Below, piece after piece: positions 23,640-36,101 of a stretch of DNA of 64,000 nucleotides. Below the pieces are notes generated by a model. It was not told the origin of the DNA. It did not search any database and saw only the letters and a list, made by a program, of their open reading frames with translations. Source of the DNA: Rhyacichthys aspro (taxonomy: Eukaryota > Chordata > Actinopteri > Gobiiformes > Rhyacichthyidae); assembly GCA_036850595.1 (NCBI GenBank), contig CM072170.1, positions 17,465,932-17,529,931 on the forward strand, written 5' to 3'. The position numbers and the translations under genes are program-made. Numbering within the stretch: position 1 is the stretch's first letter; each line of letters opens with the position of its first letter.

Positions 23640-24564
23640 TAATCAGTTAAATTTACCTTCCTTATATTTATATTCCACCTCTTCCATAATTGTTCACCTT
23701 CTGCTGTTAGTTTTATAGTTTTAGAGAGTTCATTGTTTTACATAATGTTTCCCCAATCAAATTTAGCCAGTCACTCAGCTAATAACATCCTCTACCTATT
23801 ATGTGTGGGTGTGTGAGTAAATAGTTTGAAATCTGTCTTCTATATAATATTTTGTTTGTAATTTATTTTTTTGTTAATTCATTTAATGTATTATATTATC
23901 TCAGTTGTTTTTTAGTCAGTTGTTAAGTAGAGTTGAAGTGTTTTGCTTACTTACTTTTAATGAGCTTTTTCCTCAACAAAACAATTAAAATAAGAATAAC
24001 CCATAGATATATCAGTGTAAAGACATAAATAATATCTTAAATCTTACATTAAAATTTGGACATGCAAAGTCCAATCTTTTGAAATCAACTTTGGCATTAA
24101 AAGAAAATGTTTGGTTTTTTTTTTTATTAGAACATCAAAGAAAGAAATTGGGTAACATAAAGGGGATTGAGATCTGGCAAATGAACCGTGCAGGAATCTA
24201 ACCCAGGTCTCCCGAGTATAAGCCCTTTGAGGCAATTGTTGTTGTGATAATGGGCTATACAAATTAAACTGAATTGAATTGAATACGGCACGAGCTGGCG
24301 CCAGTGGTATGGCAGCCCATCTCTCCCTCAGTCTGCCCCAGGGCAGCTGTGGCTACAGAAGTAGGTTATCACCACAGTGTGAATGTGTGAGTGCTTGTGT
24401 CTGTGAATGGGTGATATTTACTGAAACCTGAATAACAAACCCTAACAAAACACACTCCGGTGCTGGAGGGGGCGGTATGCGCCTTTGAAAGCTGGTTGAG
24501 AGCCGTCTACAGTAAGAGTAAGAATAACAAGTGACGTCATCATTGTGAGTCGTTGGATTTCAGG
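23640..24564. other. intergenic upstream of rpl7l1, with repeat tails
   Basis: A common fish repeat tail lies at 24215-24285 (CCCTTTGAGGCAATTGTTGTTG, then AAACTGAATTGAATTGAAT). A second dispersed repeat sits near 24290-24420 (GTGTGAATGTGTGAGTGCTTG). The 24460-24560 segment is more GC-rich and is the likely promoter and 5' UTR of rpl7l1. Confidence 0.45.
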
Positions 24565-27500
24565 ATGGCTGAAACGGAGTAAGTGATGTTTTTCCAAATC
24601 TAAATCCATCTTTTCGTTCTTCTATAAACTTCCTAACAATCTTGGCCCATATAAGAAAGTCAAAACTTACAGAAGTGCCTCACAGCTGTATTAAATTGCA
24701 AGGTCTCATTAAAGTTAGAATATCACATCATTGAATTACACATGGACAGAACCGTCATCAAACGACCAGGCACTACTCTTTAACAAGGCCTATTTTCCTT
24801 ATTTGTCTGTATATTGAGGGATAATTTCGAGACTTGAAAATGTGTGAATCTTCGTTCATATTTAGACCTGTTTTTGAAGGTTGTTTTTGATTACTGATCC
24901 ATCGTTTACTTCTGTGACAGATCAAAGAAAGTTATCAAATTGGTTCCAGAGTATCTCCTGAAGAAGAGGAAAGCATACCAGGCTATTAAAGCCACACAAG
25001 CCAAACTCGCACTCCTAGAAAAGAGAAAGGTTTGTACTTTTCAAATGTGCACATTGATAGATTAAACAAGTATACAGCAGGACCAGCTAGTGCTGTAAAT
25101 ACAAAGTGGTGCACAACGTGTTGAAATATTATTTATGAAATACAGTAATGTGTATAAGGTTTAGGCTACCAGTACATTAGTTCTTTTAACTATATTGTAA
25201 GATGTTTTTAGTTAAGGGATTTGTTTCAATCAGGAATGGTAATTGCCTAAATCTGACTGGTAGACCAAGAAAACCCTCTGCCAATTAATGTTGGTGATTA
25301 TATTATTCACACTGAAGTGTTCATGATTACTTTGTTCTGAAAACCTTGTGTTATTTTTGTAAGTGTGGAAGACTATCACTGAGTACTGTGCAATGAAAGT
25401 AATGTGCTTACAGTAAAGCATACCTAAGGTAAAGTGGCAATAGGAGTAGAAAGAAAACAAGGAAGTCCATTATGTTGTTGAAATGTGGTGATATGCACAT
25501 CCATGCATTTGTCCATGAAGACCAGGGAATGGTATCTACTTGGTAAATATCTGTTAAATATTAAGACTAATCTTCTGTTTTTCTTTCAATTCTAGGTTTC
25601 AAAGGGCAAACCTCTAAAGTTCAAGCGTTTGGAAGACTTTCTAAAAGACAGCCACAAGAAACATCGTGATGAAACTCGCATTCGCAGAGCTGAGCACAGG
25701 CCTACTACTTCTCCGTTACCTGCAACAAACAAACTAGGGTTTGCTGTGAGAATAAGAGAGTGAGTATCATGACTATCAAGTTAGAAGTTGTACCAGCTGT
25801 AAAATGAATCAGTAGCTATTTTATCTAAACCTTCTGTTTCATTTATTTAATAGTCTTTATCAGACCTTTTTTTTTGTATTTACTACCGTTATATATCTTT
25901 TACTTGAAAACATCAGTTGTGCATTTTGGCAACAGAAGTTAAGCTAGTGGCTTGGTTGATAAAGACACACGTCACTTTTAGTTCTTCACAGTTATCACAG
26001 TTGGGTCTAGCATCATGAACAAACTCCACATCCCTGACTGACTGCACTGCTTCACTGTTCACAGTGACTGAAACGGCTTTAATCAAAGAGAAGCTGTGAA
26101 TATGGTTAGGTTGTGGTGGGCTTTCTTGCAGCAAGACAAGCGAGACAGGCAGCTCAGAATTTTTTTAATTCAATTTTATTTATACTGCCCAATATTACAA
26201 CAGCAGTTGCATCAAAGGGCTTTACAGAAATAAACCAAGAAACCAAATACACAAAAAGAGACTGTACAAGACAACACCTTCTGGCCTTAGAGCCCCCAGA
26301 AGGGTAAGGAGAAACTAAAAAAAAAACTTCAGGAAGAACTATTGAAGGAGAATCAACTCTCAGGATGGACAGGTCGTGCAATAGCTATGTCCAGGAAAGT
26401 TACATGCACAGTGTTTTCCACAGACTTACAGCAGGTCTTTGGAAGGGTGTTGAGGATGTCTTTAGGGCGAGTGACTTTATCAACTTTGCCAATGTTTTGC
26501 TAATCCTTCAGATAAGCTTCGGAACACTCTGTTTCTTCCCCCTTCACTTGATGCTCGTGTCACTAAGGAGGAGCAATAGACACAATAGTACACTATTGAG
26601 TGCAGATATTGCCAACTTAATACTATCTAAAAAATAACCACTAAAGTGTGACTTAATTTGAATCAGAAGATCACTCAAAACACTCCTGCAGCAGTAGCTG
26701 TTACAAAGTCTGTGCACTGCTCACTTTTAGAGAACAGAGCTGATGGATAGGGGTGTTAAACTGCGGACTGGACATCTGCACCAGCGTCCACTCTCCAAGA
26801 GGAGTGTGGGGCAAAGGGAAAACTTGTGAACAGCAGTGAACTGTGATGTCATCCCCATTCCTGTATGCCCTGACCACAAACGCATCATCATAAACTGCTC
26901 TTTTTCTGAATGTTCCTTATACTTGCTTTGATTAAAACACAGTGTTCCAAAAAGAAGCATGTTGGGATTACAAACACTTGTTTTTAGACATTGCATCTAA
27001 TGTCAACTGCAGTCGAGTTTGCTCAAACACTGTGTGCGTAATGGTGCACAGAGCAAGTTTTGTGTTTATTCACTGTTGCCAGTTTGATTCGTTGTTAAGT
27101 GAGCCAACAGCTCACTAATTGTATCATGCTGCAAGATCTATGTACACAGCCACGTGTATAACCACATTGTAAAATTCCTGCATCTTTGCATCTTTTTTAG
27201 AATCAAAGGTGTGAGTCCCAAAGTAATGAAAGTAATCCAGATGTTGAGGCTGAGGAAGATCTTCAGTGGGACCTTCATCAAAATCAGCAAGACGTCTGTA
27301 GCCATGTTGAAGGTGGTAGAGCCTTATGTAGCATGGGGGTGAGTTGCCATGAAATGGTGTAAAAATAATTCAGTTTCTGGATTTTTAAATGTGTCTTTCA
27401 AACAGATTTCCCAACTTGAAGTCTGTACGTGAGCTTATTCTGAAGAGGGGACAGACAAGGATTGGTCGTAGGAGGGTTCCCTTGACAGACAACACCTTCA

Positions 27501-28657
27501 TTGAGCAACACATGGGTATGCACCACAGTGTTCTTATAGATAGACAAATAGATAGATAGAGATTAGTATCAGGCTATGATTCTAAAATTATAATTTGATA
27601 AAGTTCAGTTTTATTGCTTAACATTGCATTATATAATCTAGGCTGATATTTAATAATGGGGGTGCATGGTTGCTGAGTGGTTAGCACTTCTGCCTCACAG
27701 CAAGAAGGTCATAACATGAGTAACCCTCACTGTGTTATTCTGACTTACCTAACTGTCCAAACCCTATGTAAGGCCCAAAGCTGCTGGGATAGGCTCCAGG
27801 CACCTGTGACTCTAATGGAAGAAGATGAATAAATGAATTAATATTTGAATAGACCTTATTCATTACAAAAACAAAACATTTACATTAAAAGTTTGTTATT
27901 AGATTTATCAGTGTTTGAGTGCATGATGATGAGTTTGTAAAGCAAAATGTAGACGCTATTTTATAAAAGCCTAATATTCCCTTCTCTTCACTTTGTTCAT
28001 GTTTTATTAGAAATAGAATGTGCAGTGTTCCCAATGCTTTTGCATGTGTGAAAATAAAAGCTATTGTAAGGATTTTCTTTACACACTTTTTTTAAACACA
28101 CTGCTGTTATTATGAACACAACTGCACATCTGTGACCATAAAGTATAGGATCATACATCATGATCATATATGTGTGACATGGTTATTTTCATGACTTAAC
28201 ATGTCTGGGACAGAAACAACAGGGGGCTTTTTTATCTCATCTGTTTAATTATTAAGTTGCACATAAAGTTGCGTTGAGCACGTGCTGAAGTTTTGCTGCC
28301 ATTTACAAGGGTTCAGTTCTAGATAGAATGGTAGAAATGCTGAGAAGTTATTTTGCAAAGGGTAAATGACCTTGCCTGCTGTATAGACATGTTGTCTTAT
28401 GCCTTACCTTATATTTCCTTCCTCAAATTTCCTTTGCATCTTTCCCAGGTAAACACGGTATCATCTGTTTGGAGGACCTGATTCATGAGATCTACTCAGC
28501 TGGAAAAAGCTTTCGGGTTGCCAACAACTTTCTGCTGCCATTCAAGTTGTCAGTTGCACGTCATGCTGCCAGGGATAAGGCTGGGCTTCTAAAAGACCTA
28601 GGAAATCCTGGATATCGTGGCACAGACATTAATTCCATCATCAGACAACTGAACTGA
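24565..28657 (+). CDS. rpl7l1: 60S ribosomal protein L7-like 1 (uL30 family), 247 residues
   Basis: Coding exons are 24565-24578, 24921-25029, 25596-25759, 27201-27338, 27406-27515 and 28449-28657, all GT-AG and in frame. The first holds only 14 coding bases. The protein starts MAETESKKVIKLVPEYLLKK, matching the basic N-terminal L7 region (LVPExLLKKRKAYQ). It continues through the uL30 core (VRIREIKGVSP, LRLRKIFSGTF, VEPYVAWGFPNLKSVRELI, PLTDNTFIEQHMG, ICLEDLIHEIY) to a C-terminal GYRGTDINSIIRQLN. Length and these blocks match vertebrate RPL7L1 (about 246 residues) and differ from RPL7 itself. RPL7L1 is a nucleolar paralogue linked to pre-60S/rRNA processing. An AATAAA at 29115 is a likely polyadenylation signal. 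Introns 3 and 5 hold SINE-like repeats. Confidence 0.95.
26155..26345 (-). repeat. SINE-like dispersed repeat in rpl7l1 intron 3
   Basis: AATTCAATTTTATTTATACTG, then CAAAGGGCTTTACA, a CCCCCAGAAGGG stretch and AACTTCAGGAAGAAC form the reverse complement of the common fish repeat whose tail is seen at 22582 and 24285. Confidence 0.6.
27655..27835 (+). repeat. tRNA-like SINE in rpl7l1 intron 5
   Basis: GGTTGCTGAGTGGTTAGCAC (A-box-like) and GCCTCACAGCAAGAAGGTC match the head at 11275-11362. CTGCTGGGATAGGCTCCAGGC and GATGAATAAATGAATTA form the usual 3' part. The middle is shortened. Confidence 0.65.
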
Positions 28658-29114
28658 GGAAAAACATCACAAATTACAAACTCAACAATCAGCTACTTCA
28701 AGGTCTTTTCTCATCTGCAGAAGTTCCATTTATCCAGAGAACCATGTTTTTTTGTTGTTTTTTGCAGCTGAGCTTATAGATGATGAATGAATTAAGAGAA
28801 CTGTTTATTGTATTTCCTAAATACATAACTTAAAGAGAAAACTGGATTGAGGTTCCACCAGTTGTGCTGTTTGGGTTGTGTTCACAAACGTGCATTGCTA
28901 GTGGTTGTTGAAAGCAGTTTAATTCAACATATAATATTTCAACTCTCCTGTAAGGACTTATTTGTTTAAAAGTGCTACAGGTATTATTCTCGTGGCTAGT
29001 TGGAGTCTTATACCATGATTCAGATTGTAATGAATACATTCACTGCAGATTGTTTATGTAATTATAAGTCAGATATTGTATTCCATTTCATATTTGCTGT
29101 TATATTTGTTATAC

Positions 29115-29120
29115 AATAAA
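29115..29120 (+). terminator. polyadenylation signal candidate for rpl7l1
   Basis: AATAAA lies about 460 bases after the stop codon, followed by a T-containing downstream stretch. Confidence 0.5.
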
Positions 29121-30236
29121 TACATTTAAAAAGACTTTGATACTGAGGCATGAAGCCACAAACATCTGCTGATGGGACCATATGTGTATTTAGAAAGAGT
29201 ATCATAAAGAGAGACTGGGATTATTCTGCAGTTCATCTTTAATCATATATCTAAACATATTGCTAAATGTGTTGACACTCAAAGGGTACCATCAATGAAT
29301 GGCTAGCAATGGAACATATACTTTAAAACAAGCCATCATCCTTTAAATCCCTTCAAATACACTCCAAAAAATAAAAACGCACCATGACATGCTTTAGTGA
29401 TAACCGAGAAAGAAAAACAATAACTGCTCAGTGTTAAATTCTGGGATAGTTTTTTTTTTGTTTTTTTTACTGTATTTATTTGACCCAACTCATGCCTACC
29501 AGTGTTACACAGTAAAGGAGAACCATGAGTCACCAGTGGGAGGAGGGGAAATCAGTGGCTTTACAGATGCGCACTAGGACCAAGGCTTCGTCAATGTCAC
29601 AGATGTATTCCCTGATCGTCTAGAAGATTTTTGCTTTCCCAGCTCTTATTCAACGGAAGCATATATGATCAAATATCCCCTGAATGCAGCTAAAAACAGG
29701 TGAGTATTTGTACACGTCTTATGTGCATTTGAAGTGATTCATGTATGTTTCAGCGGCCATCTCCATGGTGATAGGCACTGATGGCTATTGGACACTGTGC
29801 AATCTGCATTTTATTACTGCTTAACACACACTGAATCTACTGCCAATGAGTTCATGCTTGTACTGGTATTATGTTTAACAGTTTACTCCATTTTCTTCTA
29901 GGCGTATATCCAAAGAATTGCTCTATTTATATATGCTGTTAGCCGTGGTGCTACTTCTGTTTGTGACATCTCCAAATTGTGTTTAATAATATAGGGAGAA
30001 TAGTATCGACATATCAATATACTAATCTATGTTACAGCTGAAGCACGTGTTGGGTTGCCTTCAATATAATCGGAAAAGTTGTGAAATTCAATAGCAGAAT
30101 AAGAATTGTGACAAAGCAACGCTAGCATTGTCAAATTAAAAAATGTGAGTATAATACATCTGTCTAATCAGGCTACATAGGTTCTAGTTCACTAATAAAT
30201 ATAAAGCACACGTGTAAAAGGGTAATATACAAACGG
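29121..30236. other. intergenic; one exon-like donor
   Basis: A good 5' splice site (CAG|GTGAGT) occurs at 29699/29700 after an open stretch, without a recognisable protein. It could be a noncoding first exon of slc5a6 or chance. Nothing else is identified. Confidence 0.3.
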
Positions 30237-30398
30237 ATGTGCTATAATAAGTGTCGGTTCGGTCAAAGTCTAATTTGGGCAAACGTACGTGAAGGCAGCG
30301 TTGTGTCAAGGAGAATGGGCGGTGCGTTTACGGTCGACCCCGCTGTAGTGGTAGAAATGCTATATGGAGGCGGTTTTGAGAACAACATTTGTTCAAAG
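30237..30398 (+). other. candidate first exon (5' UTR) of an unknown or slc5a6 transcript
   Basis: This relatively GC-rich segment contains CpGs and ends in AAAG|GTAAGC at 30398/30399, a strong donor. An internal ATG opens a short frame (MGGAFTVDPAVVVEMLYGGG). The next downstream exon-like unit on this strand is the noncoding exon at 35499-35598. Its role as a distant slc5a6 promoter exon is inference. Confidence 0.3.
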
Positions 30399-30864
30399 GT
30401 AAGCCTTTTAGATGTTTGAAATATTTAAGCTATCCTCTTAGGCGCTTTTTATATAGTCCGTCGTTAAAGAACGTTAAAAAGGCATGGTTAGCCTACACGA
30501 TAACGAAGATGAGTTTGACGCTGTTGCACGAGGCAGATGTAACTTGGGGTAATTGGGTAATAGACACGAGTCTGACACAAAATGTTGTTTGACGTTGGTT
30601 TCTTTAGTGGCTGTTCGGTAGCGATACCTGTTAAAATAAACAGTTGGGTCGGTTGGGTTAGCAAACACATTGACAGCGTGTGTAAATGAAAGCCTGTTCT
30701 GCTAGCATACACGCTGCAAATGAATGGGCTGCATAATAGTGTAGCCTGCATGGAGCTTTGGAAAATTTACAACTCTGTTTTTCACCATTGGTGCTTTACG
30801 ATTTAGTTACTAATTTTGTCCTCGGTCAAAAACCCGCCAGTGTTAAAAACCCCACCCTGGTTTA

Positions 30865-30944
30865 AAAACCGGGGGGGGGGTGGGGGGGGAAAAAACGGGG
30901 GGGGGCCCCCCCCCCCCCCCCCCCCCTTTTTTTTTTTTTTTTGG

Positions 30945-30975
<31 letters not shown>

Positions 30976-31044
30976 CTTTCCCCCTTCCTTCCCCCGGGGG
31001 AAAAAAATGGGGGGGAAAAACCCCCCCCCCCCCCTCCCCCCTCC

Positions 31045-31079
<35 letters not shown>

Positions 31080-31083
31080 TTAA
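30865..31083. repeat. homopolymer mosaic, probable sequencing or assembly artefact
   Basis: About 220 bases are made almost only of runs of 4-25 identical bases (G, A, C, T) in changing order. The long open frames through it encode only Gly/Pro/Phe/Lys runs and are not genes. Confidence 0.8.
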
Positions 31084-31344
31084 AGAAGCAATTCGAATTT
31101 ACAGTAAATGGGCTCAGAAAGAAATAGTGGTTATCAACTGATCTCACCTTGGGAATATTAAGAAGCAACACGCTTTTATTTAAAAAAAAAAAAGTATCAA
31201 ATCTTGATAAAAGATGAATTAATATAAACATCACACTTTTCATAACACTTATTGTCTCAGTTCTGCATTCATTGCACATTAATCAAAAGTAAAGGAAAGC
31301 AAAGTAGCCTTTGCTGATGATACAACAATAACATATTAACAATA

Positions 31345-31348
<4 letters not shown>

Positions 31349-31436
<88 letters not shown>
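31349..31436 (+). repeat. (AT)n-(GT)n microsatellite
   Basis: About 37 AT units run directly into about 7 GT units. Confidence 0.95.
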
Positions 31437-34400
31437 ACTCTGGCGTGACTTGTCGGTGATTTTGTTGTTCCTTTGAGGTTTTTACAGTTTGATGTTACTT
31501 TAAAGAGAAGGGGCAGAGTTCAACTGAAGGTTTAATGATTACTCACGATTGGCTTTGAGATACCAAAAGAGTGGAGTGAAGCAATGAAAATGGAAAAGAT
31601 GTTGTGGGTTGTTTTAGGATTGCTGAAGTGCACAAGTTTCTCAGTAAGCCAACATTATAAACTGTTAAGAGCTCATGGACACGTGCTCACTATCAGTTGA
31701 GCATTTTTTATCCTCATTCAGTGTTCTTTCCATTGTACTATTGACATGCTTGTATCTCAGCTGTATATAAAAATGTATAAACACAGAAGAGTGAATGTAT
31801 TCTCAATATGGTATATATTCATATTTAGCAGTGGTCTTGACTTCTTATTTTTGCTGTCCTATGTTCAGTTTAACATTGTGTGAGCATTTCCAGACCACAG
31901 TATGCAACTGACAACCATTTACTGTTTATGATACTTTGAAAGCGCGTTTGCAATTGTGTATTTTGTAAGTAAAATGGGAAGTGAAAATACATTTTATCAC
32001 ACATTTTACACCTATACTTAGTTTTATTGTCTGCTATAAGTAAAGGAAACATCTTCATATTCCCTGTTTGATGGATGGGCTCTGAAGTAGCCCATTACAG
32101 TGGAGCAAATGGCTGTAGGCAATGGGCCTTTTATATATGTCATCTAAAGCATCATGCTATTGTAGTGTACTGCAGTTTACACCGCCTCTAGGCCTGTTAA
32201 GACTATTACTGGCCTAAAATGCAGCAGTACAAATAAGTCTCTTAGATAACACAAACCTTTAAAAATACAGTTTTTCTTAACCAGAGGTCAGGTTGTTGGT
32301 AAGAAAGGTGTTGATCCATCTCCACGTTCCTGCAGACCAGAGGCAGAGCTTCTTTGCTTAAATTAAAAATCATAGAACAGTGAGCAGTGAGAATGTTTCA
32401 GATAGGGAGCAGTGACAACACCAGATGACAATAGAGTGAATATGTATCTCAAAATACATGCAAAAAAAGCTGTAAAATGACTTTTGATATGCATCTACAT
32501 TGTCTCCCCTGTCTGTTATACTTAAAGAACTCCAGGAGAAGATGTCACCCAACCTTCTGGCAGGAAAGCGCCACATCTGTCCATTGAACAATAGTAATGA
32601 AAATAATCTGTAGAAAAGCATTAAGCCCATTTCCACGCCATTTTCAGATGGCTTGTGGTAATGTCCCATTAACATCATCTCTAAAAAAACAACAGATGTT
32701 AGCTTTTACTTATCAACCTGTATCAGTTATAAGAACAGACCAGTGAGCTGTAAAACATATTAACAGATTAATTTCTACAGTCTATAATGTACACACCACA
32801 CAAGATATACATATACAGATATATACAATTAATAAAAAAAAAAAAAACAGTGCTTGCAAAATCAAACCCATAGACCACAGGCTAATTAACTTAAATCAAT
32901 ACAGCGAACAGACATGTTACACACTATTATTGTTAGAGATGAAGCTAAAGAGGCTATTATCTTTGCCTCCTGTGACATTGTAGACAGTTGTTGCAGTGGA
33001 GTCCAGAACTAGAGCAAAAAAATGAAATGCTACTTTTCTAGCTTGTTACTTAAAACTTATACAGAAAAAATAAAAGAAAAAGCAGTGATTGGCTCTTACC
33101 AGACCTCCACAGTAACCACCTCAGACCACGTAATGTTATAAATTACAACTGTTTTGTTTTGTTCGTATCTTGTTAATCCCTATAGACCAGGCAAAAAAAA
33201 AATTTACCCAGTTGATATTTACCCTTTTCCAGAGTACAAAGGAGTCTGTGAGATTTCCTCTTATTTATGTGTATGTTATGTCTTTATTTGAGTTGGCATG
33301 CATGTCACTGCACACTCTCTGCAACATGTGTTTGGGTGCTACTCGCTAATTAAGATCTAATATTCTTTTTTATAGTTAGATGTTTACTTCATTGTAAACG
33401 TACCATCTGTCTTACTCCCAGTCTCATGATCTGACTCTAACTGAATCTGTGCAGTCATTATTGGATAATTTACCAATATATCAGAAGTTCAAGGAAGTCT
33501 GCCACTGTATACTATACACAGTAACAATAAACCTTATCTAATCATATTTTAGCTATAAAAGTGGTTTCTTCATTGTGACTGGTGAATTAGGGCATTGATC
33601 AGATGATGAGAAAGTACATTTCCATTGGTTCAAAGGCAAAAAACATGTCATGTCCATTGCAACACACACTGCAATTGACGCACTGCCTTCAATATATTTA
33701 TATGTCCTGCTACTTCAGTGACTCTGGAGTGTCACAGCTACAGGTAAAGAGCTGGACAGAACTAATAGTCTGTGAGCTGTAGATTTGTGTGATTGATTTA
33801 GACTCTTGCATGATAAGGCTAAGGGAAATTGATTTAATGAAGTTCAGCTCAATGATGTGGAATGAAAATGCTTAATGAAGTCCATTTGTTTGAGATCTTC
33901 ACCGGCACGGATCATGTCTTACTCTCTTTTCCTACCGTTATGGCCGATAGAATTCGCTACATCATGTGACGTCCAGTATCCTGACAAGCCAGAGCTCCAC
34001 ATAACATAGTCTATTCCACAGGACCACCTGGGAGGGCTCCTGTTGAAAGTGTTTGCAAAGGGTAGGCACCCCAATGTTGTTTACATTCATAACAGTAAAA
34101 CAGTCGCTACATCTTCAAACCTAAAACACCTGTACCTGTCAGTACTGCTACATCATTGGTCACAATCAGTCTGTTAGGCCATGGTTAAGCCATGAATACT
34201 TTGCTTGGAGCGGTTCAAGATGGATTTTCATGAGTTTGTAATCTACCAAATATCACATAATCCAATTGCAGCGCAAAGTTACATGTCCAGAGCATTATAT
34301 TACAATTATTTCTTGTTTGGCACGCACTCTGTACGTTACATGCAGAGCTTCCGTGGACTATGCTCATAGCTTGATTAAACACTCTTCTCTGGATTTCTTA

Positions 34401-35498
34401 CTTTGAGTTTACATGCACAAGAGAGAACTGACAACAAAATTTGGAAAACACAAGCCTTACTTTGCAACTGCGTATTCCGAAAACACATGAACACATCATA
34501 AGCCATGGTAGACTAGCTATTTCTTCATAAAAGTTTTATGACAAACACTCAACAAACAGAAGCCAGTGGCAGCATCACCCAATATGTGTCTTTGCTGTAC
34601 TAAAAATTAGAATCATTCTAAACACAGGTCTTTTTTCATCATCTGTTTACATTTGTTACACTGTGGCTGTCCAGCTCTGGAGCACCGTGTCCAACCTTAA
34701 TCAGAGCAACCATGGTCGGTAGAAACTAAAGCAATAGAAAAGGTGCGGCTGTGCCTTTTGTGCCCTCCTGTTTGATGAATCATACTGTTTTTTTCTGCAA
34801 ACACTAATGACTTCAGTTTATTTAAGAATATTTTAAGTAAATATGAATTATTGATACATTTAACTGCAGGTTGTTATCATACCATGCGAAAAAGTTTTCA
34901 GTTGTGTGTCTGTGTGGGTTCCCAGTTCCACAGCCAAACCTCAGCCGGATTAGACAAATGAGGCCTAATCAAAGTAGGATTTGTGGGGTCATACATCTTG
35001 GCCATGCTTGATCATATCTGAACACAGTATCACAGAGACAGACCTGTCTGTGCTCAGCATGACTGTGCTTTATGGGTCCCGTGGGAGTGGTGCTCTTCCC
35101 AGTTGTTTTGAGGTTGGCTTTACCCAGGTCAGCCACTCCTGCATTCATTGTCTATGTGTTTCTTTGGATAGTGGTAGGAAGGCTGAATGCCCTTTAGGCA
35201 GCATGCATGGTTATACTGTCATGTACTGATAACTAAAATATGCATACAGTTAGTTACAGTTTTTGACATACAGTTGCCTGTGCTTAGGTAATCTACACGT
35301 GTGTTGGTTATAGATAATGGAGAACACACACATGTTCCCCAGTGAGAATGAAAACAAGAGGTTTAGTTAAAACAAAATAAAAGTGCAGAGCTGTTGTTTC
35401 TGGGAAACTCAATATGTATCTGTTAGTTTCGAGCAATATTGTTGGAAGGTTAAATTACTGCGGTTGATGTGGAGCTGTGTTTTGCTAATTCTTTCCAG
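31437..35498. other. intergenic upstream of slc5a6, no gene seen
   Basis: About 4 kb with short open frames on both strands, none with a recognisable family. It may hold slc5a6 regulatory DNA or a long first intron. Confidence 0.5.
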
Positions 35499-35598
35499 GG
35501 ACTGTGATTGGACGCTGTGATCAGATGCTCCCCTTCAGTGAGCCTTAAGTGAAGGTGGCTGGTGTGTCATTCTGTACAGTCTGGATTTCTCTAGTTTG
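35499..35598 (+). other. slc5a6: probable noncoding 5' exon of slc5a6
   Basis: It is bounded by TTCTTTCCAG before 35499 and GTAAGT after 35598. The next acceptor, ATATCTCCAG before 35969, opens the exon with the start codon. Splicing would give a 5' UTR of at least 230 bases. Predicted only from splice signals. Confidence 0.5.
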
Positions 35599-36101
35599 GT
35601 AAGTGCTTTTTTGGTTTAACATTAACTATAGCTACCTGCCGCATTTGGGATGGATTATGTTTTCTTACAAAGAAAGCTTGAATTAAGTGATGGCCTACTA
35701 TAATTGCATGCTTATCTTTGCCACTGAAGATTGTGTGGGATTATAAGATCATATGGTCAATAATCTCATACAATGCCAAAATCTCAAATGCCAGATCTGT
35801 TATGATGCAGTGCACACAACCAAATCATAACTGAAATAAATTTGCTGTATGATCGGCTTTATACGAGCTTGTATTTACTGAAATCCCTTACCCCAGAGGT
35901 AAAAAAGTAGATAAAAGGAACTATGTACAAGTACATAATATACTGTTGGGGTTTTTTTATATCTCCAGCCAATTAGACATTTGCCTAGCTTCATGGAAGC
36001 AACTCCTATGGATCAAGCACTTTCTCTGACCTTGTGACCACCTCAAGAGGCCGTACCAGGGGGCCCTCACTGCTCTGGACCCCACAATTTCCAGCTTTGC
36101 G

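Noticed and set aside
30803..31279. Long open frames on both strands rich in Pro, Gly, Phe and Lys
   Set aside because: They are translations of homopolymer runs, a likely artefact.
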